Below are positions 22,062-31,219 of a DNA stretch of 33,995 nt, piece after piece. The notes below the pieces were generated by a model, which did no database searches, was not told where the DNA came from, and saw nothing but the letters and a program-made list of their open reading frames with translations. Each line of letters opens with the position of its first letter. The stretch's first letter is position 1. Position numbers and translations under genes: made by a program. Origin of the DNA: an uncultured Gammaproteobacteria bacterium (GTDB lineage: Bacteria; Pseudomonadota; Gammaproteobacteria; Pseudomonadales; Pseudohongiellaceae); the NCBI GenBank assembly GCA_913061515.1, contig CAJXSF010000039.1, positions 1 through 33,995 of the forward strand. Reading direction: 5' to 3'.

Positions 22062-24488
22062 TCAGCCTGAGGTCATAGAGACCTTGCGCTTCAGCAAGAA
22101 GCTCTCAACGTCATGGGTTGCCATGGGGCGTGCAAAGAAAAATCCCTGTATGGCTTCACACTCAATTGCTTCCATAAAATCGCACTGGCTTTGAGTTTCT
22201 ATTCCTTCCGCAATGATTTTTAGGTTCAACTTTTGTCCCATTGCCACTATGGCGGAAACAATAGCTCTGCTTTCCTCATTGTTAGGCACGTCATTCACGA
22301 ATGTTTTATCAATTTTTAGGCGCTTAATGGGCAAAGACTTCAAAGAGCTGAAACAGGAATACCCTGTACCAAAGTCATCAATTGCTATCGTTAGCCCAAG
22401 TTTCTCTAGCTCAATGAGATTGCTGATGGTCTGCTCTGCATCTTGCAAACAGGACTCAGTAATTTCTATCTCAAGAAGATTCGCCGTCACTTGATGACGT
22501 TGCATCACTGACACCAGAGCTCCAACGAAATTGACATCTTGCAGCTGGCGAGGTGAAACATTGATAGCCACTGGCACTACACTTAAGCCTTCGTCGAGCC
22601 ACTGTCTGATTTGTTGACACACCACTTCCAACACCCAGCTGCCAATCTCAATAATTAAGTCGCTTGTCTCAGCAACCGGAATGACTTCGCCCGCAGCGAC
22701 TAAGCCCAACTCGGGGTGCACCCATCGCAGCAATGCTTCCAGACCTATCACTTGCTTATTCACAATGTCGTATTGCGGCTGATAGTGAATAAGAAACTGT
22801 TGTGCGTCTATGGCTCGTCGAATTTCCAGCTCGCGCTTTAAGTAGCGCTCAGATCTTTGGGTGAGTTCGCGATGATAGAATGCAAAGCGGTTCCGCCCTC
22901 TATTTTTCGCCGAGTACATAGCTGTATCGGCCATCTTAATTAGCTCATCTTTATTGCTAGCGTCTTTGGGGTAAATGCTAATACCGATACTAGCCTCAGG
23001 TATAATCTCTGTACCAAGCAAGCGTACCGGTTTCTTCAACGCCTCTAAAAGCTTGCTAGCGATAAAACTCAAGTCAGATTCAGTTTTGAATCGATCGATA
23101 ATCACAATAAATTCATCGCCGCCGATTCGGCATAAAGTATCGACTGCGCGAGTCTCAGACCGCAATCGCTTCGCGACTGCCTTCAAGAGCACATCCCCGG
23201 TTTGGTGCCCTAGCGTGTCATTGACTAATTTGAAGTGATCCAAGTCTAAGAACAGTATCGCTAATTCTGTTTCATGACGTTTCGCGTTCTCAACTGCAAG
23301 CTCAAGCCTGTCCATAAATAGATTGCGGTTTGGAAGGCTTGTCAGGCTATCGTAGTAGGCAATGCGCGACAGTTTCTCTTGAGTAGCTCTAATTTCAGTA
23401 ATATCAGAGACTATTACTACATAGTGCCCAAAAGAACTGATTGCTTCGGGAATGCAGCTTATATTGATCCATGCGTAGAGATACTCATGATTAGCACGAA
23501 AGGTCTTCACCTCTCCCTGCCAATATCCATGCGTCGCCAAACTCTCTTGCAGATCTTTGCTGGCACTCTGCCCAATTGCCTCCGGCTCTATAAGAGTTAG
23601 AATTGAGCCAAGCTCTTCCTCCTTGTTGCGACCAGTGATCCGAGAAAAAGCGGTGTTATTGCTCAAGATGCGTTTTTCGCTATCTAGAATAACGATCCCG
23701 TCAGCACTACACTCGTACACCAAAGCCGCCTGCTTTAAGCTTTGTTGGGCAATTCTGCGCTCAGTTTCATCTTGCAGTACTCCCACCACTTTGATGCCAA
23801 ACTCGGTTTGAAACGACTTACCGAACATAGCAAGCCAGCGCTGCCCACTAAAGGGGTCGTTGATTGCAAACGACAGCTCAACGCTTAAACCTGGCGCGTG
23901 GACAATGCTGCGGATATCGGTAAGCACACGCTCTTTATCAGCGGGAACGATATGCTCTGAGATATGCTGCCAGTCAGCAATTTTGCTGCTAATACCATCT
24001 GGGGCATAGGAGACGATGACATCTGCGGTCTTGGCATGGGCCTCCCAAGTAGAGAGCTTGCCTGCATCCAATGCTAATTGCAGATGCATCTTAGTATCAC
24101 GAATATTTTTATCAGCCTGGCTTTTTTCGAGGGCGACTTGAATACATGCGTGCAATTCGCGCTCTGAATAGGGCTTAATCAAATAACCATAAGGTTTAGA
24201 CTCTTTGGCGCGCAGCAAAGTGCTGTCTTCGGAGTAGGCGGTCAGAAATATTACGGGGATGTGATATTGATCATAGAGTGTTTTGGCAACGTCTATGCCG
24301 TCGGTATTGCCTTGAATATGAATATCCATTAAGACAATATCAGGTTGATGCTCATCCACCAAGACCAAGGCCTTTGTTGCGCTAGAAGCCATTCCTATCA
24401 CGTTGTAACTTAATTTATTCAGCCTGCGCTTAAGGTCCAACGCAACAATGTTCTCGTCCTCTACTATGAGAATCTTAGCATCCGGCAT
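22062..24488 (-). CDS. Response regulator with PAS, GGDEF and EAL domains
   Basis: This 808-residue protein couples a phosphoreceiver to c-di-GMP turnover. REC (1-120) has the acidic pocket E10-D11, phosphoacceptor D55, and K105. Two PAS-like regions (about 130-245 and 250-370) follow. GGDEF (about 375-540) has an intact GGDEF (456-460) and the inhibitory I-site RAVD (447-450). EAL (about 555-800) keeps EALLRW (584-589), DDFGTGYS and AEGIET. Both catalytic sites look active, so it could make and degrade c-di-GMP with phosphorylation choosing the balance. ATG at 24488 follows AAGGTG. It is the first gene of an operon with the HisKA_2 kinase and the amine oxidase. Confidence 0.94.
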   Translation of the reverse strand: MPDAKILIVEDENIVALDLKRRLNKLSYNVIGMASSATKALVLVDEHQPDIVLMDIHIQGNTDGIDVAKTLYDQYHIPVIFLTAYSEDSTLLRAKESKPYGYLIKPYSERELHACIQVALEKSQADKNIRDTKMHLQLALDAGKLSTWEAHAKTADVIVSYAPDGISSKIADWQHISEHIVPADKERVLTDIRSIVHAPGLSVELSFAINDPFSGQRWLAMFGKSFQTEFGIKVVGVLQDETERRIAQQSLKQAALVYECSADGIVILDSEKRILSNNTAFSRITGRNKEEELGSILTLIEPEAIGQSASKDLQESLATHGYWQGEVKTFRANHEYLYAWINISCIPEAISSFGHYVVIVSDITEIRATQEKLSRIAYYDSLTSLPNRNLFMDRLELAVENAKRHETELAILFLDLDHFKLVNDTLGHQTGDVLLKAVAKRLRSETRAVDTLCRIGGDEFIVIIDRFKTESDLSFIASKLLEALKKPVRLLGTEIIPEASIGISIYPKDASNKDELIKMADTAMYSAKNRGRNRFAFYHRELTQRSERYLKRELEIRRAIDAQQFLIHYQPQYDIVNKQVIGLEALLRWVHPELGLVAAGEVIPVAETSDLIIEIGSWVLEVVCQQIRQWLDEGLSVVPVAINVSPRQLQDVNFVGALVSVMQRHQVTANLLEIEITESCLQDAEQTISNLIELEKLGLTIAIDDFGTGYSCFSSLKSLPIKRLKIDKTFVNDVPNNEESRAIVSAIVAMGQKLNLKIIAEGIETQSQCDFMEAIECEAIQGFFFARPMATHDVESFLLKRKVSMTSG

Positions 24489-24581
24489 TTAGCACCTTTG
24501 TTTGCCTTTTTAGAGGTAAGCAATTATTGATCTAGCAGTCAGATTACGCATTGTCGCCAATTCGATCAATCTATTTTGAAA

Positions 24582-24851
24582 CTAATGATCTTTTCTAGCA
24601 GCTATAGGAATATCGGCCGAATCATAGTTTTCTTCAAATAAATTGATCCACCGATCAGTCTTTCTGCCAAAGATCATCATTTGCTTATAATGACTCTCAT
24701 CCTCGGGTGGACGAAGCACTAGGTCTAATAAAAACATCACAATGCTGACAGGGCTCATAATAAGATCCCGTATCGCATCAGCTGCGAGCTTTAACTGGAA
24801 AATTAATAAACAGCGCACGCTTCTAATTGGCGTGATTGGCCTTTTTGACAC
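24582..24851 (-). CDS. Small membrane-associated protein downstream of the phospholipid gene
   Basis: An 89-residue protein with one hydrophobic segment (IMSPVSIVMFLLDLVL, about residues 31-46) preceded by a basic N-terminus and followed by a soluble charged tail. I do not recognise a family. GTG at 24851 is chosen, with AGGGGA about ten bases upstream. It lies 40 bases after the CDP-alcohol phosphatidyltransferase gene on the same strand and is probably the last gene of that operon; it may help or localise the lipid enzymes. Confidence 0.6.
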   Translation of the reverse strand: MSKRPITPIRSVRCLLIFQLKLAADAIRDLIMSPVSIVMFLLDLVLRPPEDESHYKQMMIFGRKTDRWINLFEENYDSADIPIAARKDH

Positions 24852-24891
24852 GGGCAGTCCCCTATAGAGTATTACTTCAGATTATTGACGG

Positions 24892-25428
24892 CTAACGAAC
24901 GCGCATAGGCGCGATTGTTCTATCTAGCATCGAAGCCAAGGTACTCAGGGTCAATGCTAGAACAACCACAAACAGCAGTGTATCTAAGATTGGGGATATT
25001 GACACCATTGGCCCTAAACGAGATAGGGCAATGATTATCAATGGTAGGAAATAGAACACGCCGTTCCAGCGACCAAGAAAACTCATTCTTAGCTGCTTCT
25101 GCCGATAGAGAAAATAGGAATCCACAACGTATTGTGAGAAGGCGAGCACTATCAGTATTGGTAACCAAGGGTAGATTAAACCGGCATAAACAGCGCCAAA
25201 AAGCCCTCCTGTGACAAATAGGAAGTCAGTAGTATGGTCAAATAATTGTCCGCGAGCAGAGGCGGTGTTGAACTTCCTAGCCGCTTTTCCGTCAAAATAG
25301 TCACTGGCAATTGCCAGCATCAACATGACGAGCAGACTCGCATTTGGCAAGAGCTTTGGATCCGCACAGGACCACGCCACAGGGATCACCAGTAATAGGC
25401 GCAGACCTGTGAGTAAATTAGCTATCAA
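24892..25428 (-). CDS. CDP-alcohol phosphatidyltransferase
   Basis: A 178-residue integral membrane enzyme with the complete family signature: D43-YF-D46-G-KA-AR (50-51), G60, D64 and D68. These residues bind the metal and the CDP-diacylglycerol phosphate. It transfers a phosphatidyl group to an alcohol such as glycerol-3-phosphate or inositol phosphate; the acceptor cannot be read from the sequence. Four to six hydrophobic helices are visible. The ATG at 25428 overlaps the stop of the preceding membrane-protein gene by four bases (ATGA), which indicates coupled expression with a flippase-like protein. Confidence 0.93.
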   Translation of the reverse strand: MIANLLTGLRLLLVIPVAWSCADPKLLPNASLLVMLMLAIASDYFDGKAARKFNTASARGQLFDHTTDFLFVTGGLFGAVYAGLIYPWLPILIVLAFSQYVVDSYFLYRQKQLRMSFLGRWNGVFYFLPLIIIALSRLGPMVSISPILDTLLFVVVLALTLSTLASMLDRTIAPMRVR

Positions 25429-26426
25429 CTTCCGAACAACTCACGCTGCGCACGACGCCAGAACACAAGGCCAATTGCCGCATTGAACAATATAAAGAAG
25501 TTATGCTGTACAAAACCGAAAGCCGCCATTTGTCCTTCGTTCTCGGGGAACAACACCACCCAAAGAGTAATAGCAGCAGCACGCATCGGGGTAGGTACTG
25601 CAGCCGCAAAGAAAATAACAGGCAATATTCCAATCATCGCGCCTATATCGGCCTCAACTCCAAACAAGTTCAACGCAGTTGTATACACAACAATTGCGGC
25701 AATAATCGCAGGTGAGCGCAGGCAGAAAAACGCAGCATAATGCCACGGCTTGGCCAGCCTAAAGGCGTGCAGGATTTTCTTTTCACGCAGCGCGCTACCT
25801 GGCAGGATTTTTCCTTGAAAGTACAGAATCCAAAGCACCAAGAATATGCCGGCCGCCCCTGCAATATATGGAATCAACCCAAACACATCTGGAAGCAAAC
25901 TGCTGGTGAAGACGAAACCGATGCTAGCCCAAACTAGCAGATAGAAAATTTCGCAGAACATGATAAACAACATCACCGAACCAGTTTCCCAGCCTGGTAC
26001 CTTGTCACGCTTATTCAAATAATATGCCATGGCACCTTTACCGATCTGCTCATTGAAGATCGAGATAATATAAGAGCTACCACGAATCGGCATGATGTCA
26101 CGGTATTTGATTGGCGCGATAAACCAGTTAAGAGCTTTAGTGATCACCAGCGTATCGATCGCAAAATATGCCAACGAGTAGGTCATCATCAACAGCATCC
26201 AAGGCACCCACTGGACACTCGCAAATACTTGCCCCATATACTCTATAAGACCAAGGCCTTCGCGTGCAGCAGCGCCGTTCAGTCTGTAGTACAGGTACAC
26301 AAAACATAGCGCTGTAAGAACTAAGAATATTCCTCTTTGTACCGCACTGGGCTTTTTACGTGGCGCTGTTTCCGGGGCCTCAGGAGGGATAGAGTTTTCA
26401 GGATTTTGGACATTTGAATCAGTCAT
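25425..26426 (-). CDS. Flippase-like/MprF-type (LPG_synthase_TM-like) membrane protein
   Basis: The 333-residue protein has about eight hydrophobic helices after a soluble Pro-rich N-terminus (about 30 residues). The overall pattern, including IRGSSYIISIFNEQIGKGAMAYYL and AAAVPTPMRAAAI with a late FVQHNFFILFNAAIGLVF helix, resembles the UPF0104/AglD/MprF transmembrane family. Some members of that family move lipids or lipid-linked sugars across the inner membrane. No synthase domain is attached. It starts at ATG 26426, 11 bases after the NAD(P)-binding gene, and overlaps the phosphatidyltransferase gene. The family call is from pattern only. Confidence 0.65.
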   Translation of the reverse strand: MTDSNVQNPENSIPPEAPETAPRKKPSAVQRGIFLVLTALCFVYLYYRLNGAAAREGLGLIEYMGQVFASVQWVPWMLLMMTYSLAYFAIDTLVITKALNWFIAPIKYRDIMPIRGSSYIISIFNEQIGKGAMAYYLNKRDKVPGWETGSVMLFIMFCEIFYLLVWASIGFVFTSSLLPDVFGLIPYIAGAAGIFLVLWILYFQGKILPGSALREKKILHAFRLAKPWHYAAFFCLRSPAIIAAIVVYTTALNLFGVEADIGAMIGILPVIFFAAAVPTPMRAAAITLWVVLFPENEGQMAAFGFVQHNFFILFNAAIGLVFWRRAQRELFGS

Positions 26427-26437
26427 AATTTTGCTTC

Positions 26438-27325
26438 TTATTTTGTAATGAATTTTTCTAAAGTCTTTTGTAGCGGCGTCAAAGTCACGCCAAGTGCTTG
26501 ATCACCATTGTGAGCTACCACCTCATCCATAGTAATCACATCAATCACAGTGGGAGACATCCCACCTGGTTTGAATATGCCACGAACAGTCGCTGCAAAT
26601 TTTGCAACACCTATTGGGAATGAACCTATCGAGACAGTGTTACCACGCATTGCAGCAGCCATCGTTATAATTTCACAATATTGCGCTGGCGTTGGGCCGA
26701 CCAACTCATGAATCTCACTGCCACTGCGCTTTGCATTACATGCATTAAGAACGGCAACGCACAGATCATCAATATCCAATGGACGCATCGTATAACGCCC
26801 ACCCCCTAACAATTTAGGCTTAAGGTTAGAAGATGCCCATTTAATCGCCTCAGCACCTGCTGCACCTGGCCCCAACAAGATTGGCGTTCTAATAATCGTA
26901 GAGGAAACCGCAGAGGCGGCAACAAGTTTTTCTGCGTCTGCTTTTGATTTGAAATAAGCATTTTCGGAATCTACACTTGCGCCTACAACGCTAATAAACA
27001 CGACATGCTGGACTCCCGCTTTCTCCGCAGCAGCTAAAACTGCTGCGGTGGCATCAACATTGGCACTTTTATAAGTTGAACCTTTGCCTTCCATCAGAAT
27101 CCCTGCCAAATGCACTAGACAATCAGCACCAGCTAAAGTTTTTGCCAAACCTTCGACATCGCTATAAGAGATTACACATGGCTGCACACGATCAGAATCT
27201 GGAAATGATTTGAAGGCACTTTCTGAGCGCGCCCCTGCAATTACAGTATCTTCGCTATGGGTAAGAATGTGTTGAATAAACGTTTGGCCGACACGGCTAT
27301 TGGCACCTGTAATCGCGATTTTCAT
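26438..27325 (-). CDS. NAD(P)-binding atypical short-chain dehydrogenase
   Basis: This 295-residue Rossmann protein begins MKIAITGANSRVGQTF (TGANSRVG at 6-13, a variant of the TGAxGxxG nucleotide-binding loop). It has LVHLAGI, the NVDATAAVLAAAEKAGV helix, FISVVGAS, and a YFKSK segment (Tyr-x3-Lys type active site). The C-terminus resembles NmrA/complex-I 39-kDa-like epimerase-fold proteins. It may reduce or epimerise a lipid- or sugar-linked substrate, or act as an NAD(P) sensor. It lies 51 bases after fbiC and 11 before the membrane-protein gene, in the same operon. The substrate is unknown. Confidence 0.85.
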   Translation of the reverse strand: MKIAITGANSRVGQTFIQHILTHSEDTVIAGARSESAFKSFPDSDRVQPCVISYSDVEGLAKTLAGADCLVHLAGILMEGKGSTYKSANVDATAAVLAAAEKAGVQHVVFISVVGASVDSENAYFKSKADAEKLVAASAVSSTIIRTPILLGPGAAGAEAIKWASSNLKPKLLGGGRYTMRPLDIDDLCVAVLNACNAKRSGSEIHELVGPTPAQYCEIITMAAAMRGNTVSIGSFPIGVAKFAATVRGIFKPGGMSPTVIDVITMDEVVAHNGDQALGVTLTPLQKTLEKFITK

Positions 27326-27376
27326 AGTTTGCTACCTTTGCACTTTCTTGTAATTATCGTTGCTTGCTTGAATTGG

Positions 27377-29815
27377 TCAGGCGCTCTGTTCAGTAAGCGG
27401 CAGGCGTTTGTTGATTTGTAATTTTCTTGCAGGCGTATTCTCAATATCCTGCAAACCGCCAGCACTCATCGCGCAGGCTCGACGCTCTGGCGATGCGTCG
27501 GCGTAAAGCGTCGTGCGCATTCTCGGGGTACGACGCAAATTACTTACGCTTTGCTCGATTTGCTCTGGCGGCCATTCCTGACCATAACTTGCTCCGGCGG
27601 CACGAGTGATACTTTCATTCATTAAGCTGCCACCTAGATCGTTACAACCGGCGTTGAGACAAGCTACGACACCTTCACGCCCCATCTTCACCCATGACGC
27701 TTGAATATTATCGATACGTCCGTGAAACACTAAACGTGCCACTGCGTGCATCAACAAGGCTTCTCTAAATGTAGGCCCTTTGCGTGACCGCCCTTTAAGA
27801 TAGAGCGGTGCTTCCATATGCACATAGGGCAAAGGAACAAATTCTGTAAAGCCGCCCGTACTCTCTTGCAGGTCTCGAATTACTCGCAAGTGGCGCGCCC
27901 AATGCATTGGCGTTTCTATATGCCCATACATAATCGTTGCAGTCGTCTTAAATCCAACTTTATGCGCGATTCGCATTACCTCTAGCCATTCATCGCTTTG
28001 CAGTTTGTCTGGACAAAGATCTGCACGCACATCGTCATGGAGAATCTCTGCGGCAGTCCCTGGCAATGTATTGAGCCCTGCTAGTTTTAACTGCGTTAAA
28101 AACTCCTCAAGACTGACACCAAGTGTCTGTGCACCCTGCCACACCTCTAGAGGGGAGAAGGCATGAATATGCATATTCGGTGTCGCCTCTCGCACTGTGT
28201 GCAAGATATCGATATAGGTTTGCCCCGTATAATCTGGATGAATACCACCTTGCATACAGACCTCGGTGGCACCGCGATCCCACGCCTCTGTGCATCGACG
28301 CGCAATTTCCTGCGCGCTTATATCGTAAGGCTTGCCGCGTAGATCCTCACTGTGCTTCCCTTTTGAGAAGGCACAGAACTGACATTTGAAATAACACACA
28401 TTGGTATAATTGATGTTGCGGTTCACAACATAGCTCACCACATCGCCATTGACAGCTTGGCGCAAACTATTTGCTCGTTGAGCGATAAATGCAAAGTCTT
28501 TACCGCGTGCTTCGTACAGGGTCGCGATTTCTGCTTCGCTAATCGCCACTTTCGCCTCACAGCGCGCGACAATTACACGCACATTTTCTGAGACATCCTG
28601 CCCAGCGACCTGCTCGCTTAGCAAGGCTGCTTCGATGGCAGGAATTTGCGTGCTTTCACCGGGCATCCAAGCATCGCGCCGAGCATAGCCACTGCTATCT
28701 AACTGCCGCAGCACTGCACTACGCACTCGGGAATCTAGCCACTGAACAGGGTCAGTTGCGTAGTTGGGGTAAATGGTCAGGCGTTGTTCTAAAAACTTTC
28801 CAGCGGCCGCGGTTTCCCGTGCAAGCGAATCTAAGTGCGGCCATGGCGCCTCTGGGTTTACGTGATCAGGGGTCAACGGCGACACGCCACCCCAATCATC
28901 AATTCCTGCGGCAATTAGCTGCGGCAACACGCCAGGGCTTAAATTGGGCGGCGCTTGAATATTCATATCAGCGCCAAAAATAATGCGAGCAACAGCGATG
29001 GTCCAAAGCAATTCGTTCAAATCCGGCTCTGGCGCTTGCGACATTTTCGTCTCAGGTTTCGCACGGAAATTTTGAACGATTATCTCTTGCACATGGCCAT
29101 ATTTTTCATGAAGCTGGCGAATGGCCAAGAAGGACTCTATTCGCTCTAGACGCGTTTCTCCAATACCAATCAATATTCCTGAGGTAAAAGGAACCTTGGC
29201 CTTGCCAGCGAGTTCAATAGTCTCTAAACGCACTTTTGGGTCTTTGTCTGGCGAGCCATAATGAGGCATGCCTTTTTCACACAGACGGGTTGAAGCTGAC
29301 TCCAACATTATGCCCATTGACGCACTAACCGGTCTTAGTTTTTCAATCTCTTGCGCCGTCATGCAGCCAGCATTGATATGTGGAAGCATGCCCGTTTCTT
29401 CTAACACGCGCCGGGCGACTTCCTGCACATAGTCTAGCGTTGTCGCAAAGCCCATTTCGGCCAAGGCATTGCGCGCAGCACTATAACGAAGCTCAGGTTT
29501 CTCGCCCAAGGTAAAGAGAGCTTCCTGACACCCAAGCGCAGCACCTTGCCGACAAAGCTCTAATACTTCATCAATCTGCAGGTAGGCTTGCTCAATTCGT
29601 TTAGGAGTTTTTGCGAAAGTACAATAATGACAAACATCACGACACAGATGCGTAAGCGGAATAAACACCTTGCGCGAATAGGTGATTAACTGCCCATGCT
29701 TTTCATCGCGCAAGCGAGTCGCCACGCGCGCAAGCACGTCAGTTTCTTGTACGTCCGCCAAGGCTAAAGCCTCGGCGTCAGTCAGATACTTGCCCGACAG
29801 TATTGAATCACTCAC
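27377..29815 (-). CDS. fbiC: FO synthase, fused CofG-CofH (FbiC-type)
   Basis: This 812-residue protein joins two radical-SAM enzymes that make 7,8-didemethyl-8-hydroxy-5-deazariboflavin (FO), the chromophore of coenzyme F420, from tyrosine and a flavin precursor. The CofG half has CRDVCHYC (C58, C62, C65), and the CofH half has CYFKCQFC (C474, C478, C481). Both clusters are complete. The order CofG then CofH is that of actinobacterial FbiC; archaea and many other organisms use two separate genes. No fbiA/cofD, fbiB/cofE or cofC gene lies in the window, so the product could also serve as photolyase antenna. It is 42 bases after the beta-propeller gene and 51 before the NAD(P)-binding gene. 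Confidence 0.95.
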   Translation of the reverse strand: MSDSILSGKYLTDAEALALADVQETDVLARVATRLRDEKHGQLITYSRKVFIPLTHLCRDVCHYCTFAKTPKRIEQAYLQIDEVLELCRQGAALGCQEALFTLGEKPELRYSAARNALAEMGFATTLDYVQEVARRVLEETGMLPHINAGCMTAQEIEKLRPVSASMGIMLESASTRLCEKGMPHYGSPDKDPKVRLETIELAGKAKVPFTSGILIGIGETRLERIESFLAIRQLHEKYGHVQEIIVQNFRAKPETKMSQAPEPDLNELLWTIAVARIIFGADMNIQAPPNLSPGVLPQLIAAGIDDWGGVSPLTPDHVNPEAPWPHLDSLARETAAAGKFLEQRLTIYPNYATDPVQWLDSRVRSAVLRQLDSSGYARRDAWMPGESTQIPAIEAALLSEQVAGQDVSENVRVIVARCEAKVAISEAEIATLYEARGKDFAFIAQRANSLRQAVNGDVVSYVVNRNINYTNVCYFKCQFCAFSKGKHSEDLRGKPYDISAQEIARRCTEAWDRGATEVCMQGGIHPDYTGQTYIDILHTVREATPNMHIHAFSPLEVWQGAQTLGVSLEEFLTQLKLAGLNTLPGTAAEILHDDVRADLCPDKLQSDEWLEVMRIAHKVGFKTTATIMYGHIETPMHWARHLRVIRDLQESTGGFTEFVPLPYVHMEAPLYLKGRSRKGPTFREALLMHAVARLVFHGRIDNIQASWVKMGREGVVACLNAGCNDLGGSLMNESITRAAGASYGQEWPPEQIEQSVSNLRRTPRMRTTLYADASPERRACAMSAGGLQDIENTPARKLQINKRLPLTEQSA

Positions 29816-29857
29816 GCTTACGCCCCTTACTACAAATGAAAGGCAATTGCCTATTGT

Positions 29858-30988
29858 TTAGCGTGGTACGTAAGGTCGGCCGATAATCAAAGAAGGATCT
29901 ACACCTTCTTTAGGCACTAGTTTTTGCGGGCGTCCTGCCTGGTTATCGGCACCATAGAGATTTCCATGCTGATCGATAGACAGAGAGTGCATCTCAATCC
30001 ACATATCAGGACCTTCGACCGGCAGGTTAAAGACATATGTTGAATTGCCTTCTAGGTCAAACTTCACCACTTTTGGCGGCTGTAGGTCAGTAACCCATGC
30101 AGCACTCTCTGTGACGGTGATATCTAGTGGCAAGCCAAGCCCAGTCCATGTTTTTACATACTCAAATGTAGGATAAGCCGCTGAATTTCTTGCCGCCGTT
30201 TGCTTGAATACTTTCACGTCCTTCTTATCACGATCTAGGGCGTAAAGATGCTCATTCGGCCCCAAGGCTAGCGAGTGAACGCTGGCGAATTGATGCGGCT
30301 CATCGCCACCTTCACCGAACTCAGAGATGTAATGGCCATCAGGCCCACGCACAACGATACGCTTATTGGCGCCAAGTCCATCTGCCACTAGAATTTTACC
30401 GTCGGGTAAAAAAGCGACATCTTGTGGTAAGTCATAGTGTGTTTCATCTTTAGCAGAGACGTTCTTTTCACCCAATGTCATGAGCAATTTATCGCCGTCA
30501 TTAGAGAACACATAGATGATATGACCCGTTTCATCTACCAACCAAAGGCGTTTCTCGGGGTCATAGGGACTGATACGCAGCTTGTGAGGGCCTGGGCCGT
30601 CAGTACCTGTGAACAGATGATCCCAATGGTCCCATACTTCTTGAACCTCACCTTCGCTATTGATGACATAAAGAATGTTGTTCCAAACACGACCGCGCCC
30701 ACGCAAAACATTCCAGCCCATAGAGCCAGCGAAGGTTGTGTAGTCTGCAGGGAGAGGGTTAGGCAGCTCAGTTTCGCCGCGCTGTAATACGAAAATGCGA
30801 TCGTCAGATTCAACAACGATGCTAGATGTGCCACCAAAAGTGAAACCCTCAGGAGCGAAAGGTTTCATCCAAGATTCGGTTATAAAATCATACGGACTTG
30901 GGCCTGCTTCGACGAGCTCTTGCCCTATCGCAGGTATTGCCAAAGTTCCAGCCATCAACCACGCCGCTACGCAGCTTGCCTTTTTCAT
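29858..30988 (-). CDS. Exported NHL-type beta-propeller (amidating-lyase-like)
   Basis: ATG at 30988, after GGAG, gives a 376-residue protein with a signal peptide (KKASCVAAWLMAGTLAIPAIGQ). The rest has NHL/SMP30-like blades: repeated segments such as DLPQDVAFLPDGKILVADG, FASVHSLALGPNEHLYALD and MHSLSIDQHGNLYGADN, each a strand with a His or Asp. This is the blade pattern of peptidylglycine alpha-amidating lyase-like proteins, which bind a metal at the centre of the propeller. The in-frame start at 31015 is rejected because it would precede the signal peptide. It is the first gene of the fbiC operon; substrate unknown. Confidence 0.8.
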   Translation of the reverse strand: MKKASCVAAWLMAGTLAIPAIGQELVEAGPSPYDFITESWMKPFAPEGFTFGGTSSIVVESDDRIFVLQRGETELPNPLPADYTTFAGSMGWNVLRGRGRVWNNILYVINSEGEVQEVWDHWDHLFTGTDGPGPHKLRISPYDPEKRLWLVDETGHIIYVFSNDGDKLLMTLGEKNVSAKDETHYDLPQDVAFLPDGKILVADGLGANKRIVVRGPDGHYISEFGEGGDEPHQFASVHSLALGPNEHLYALDRDKKDVKVFKQTAARNSAAYPTFEYVKTWTGLGLPLDITVTESAAWVTDLQPPKVVKFDLEGNSTYVFNLPVEGPDMWIEMHSLSIDQHGNLYGADNQAGRPQKLVPKEGVDPSLIIGRPYVPR

Positions 30989-31219
30989 GCAGATACTCCA
31001 CTCAATTGCGGTCAACGACTTTTTGTCATCGAGTGTTATTATTGTTCTCCCGCTAGGGCTCTGTTGAGTTTACAGAATACCGAACAAATCTCAATACGCT
31101 GTTACAGACAGTTTCAACTCTGTACTGCGTAAAGACCTTCGGGTAGGGTGTGGGCAATGGCAAAAGTCATCGGCTTTCTATACTTATTGAACCTTTGTTA
31201 AACGCGGCCTATTTAGCCT

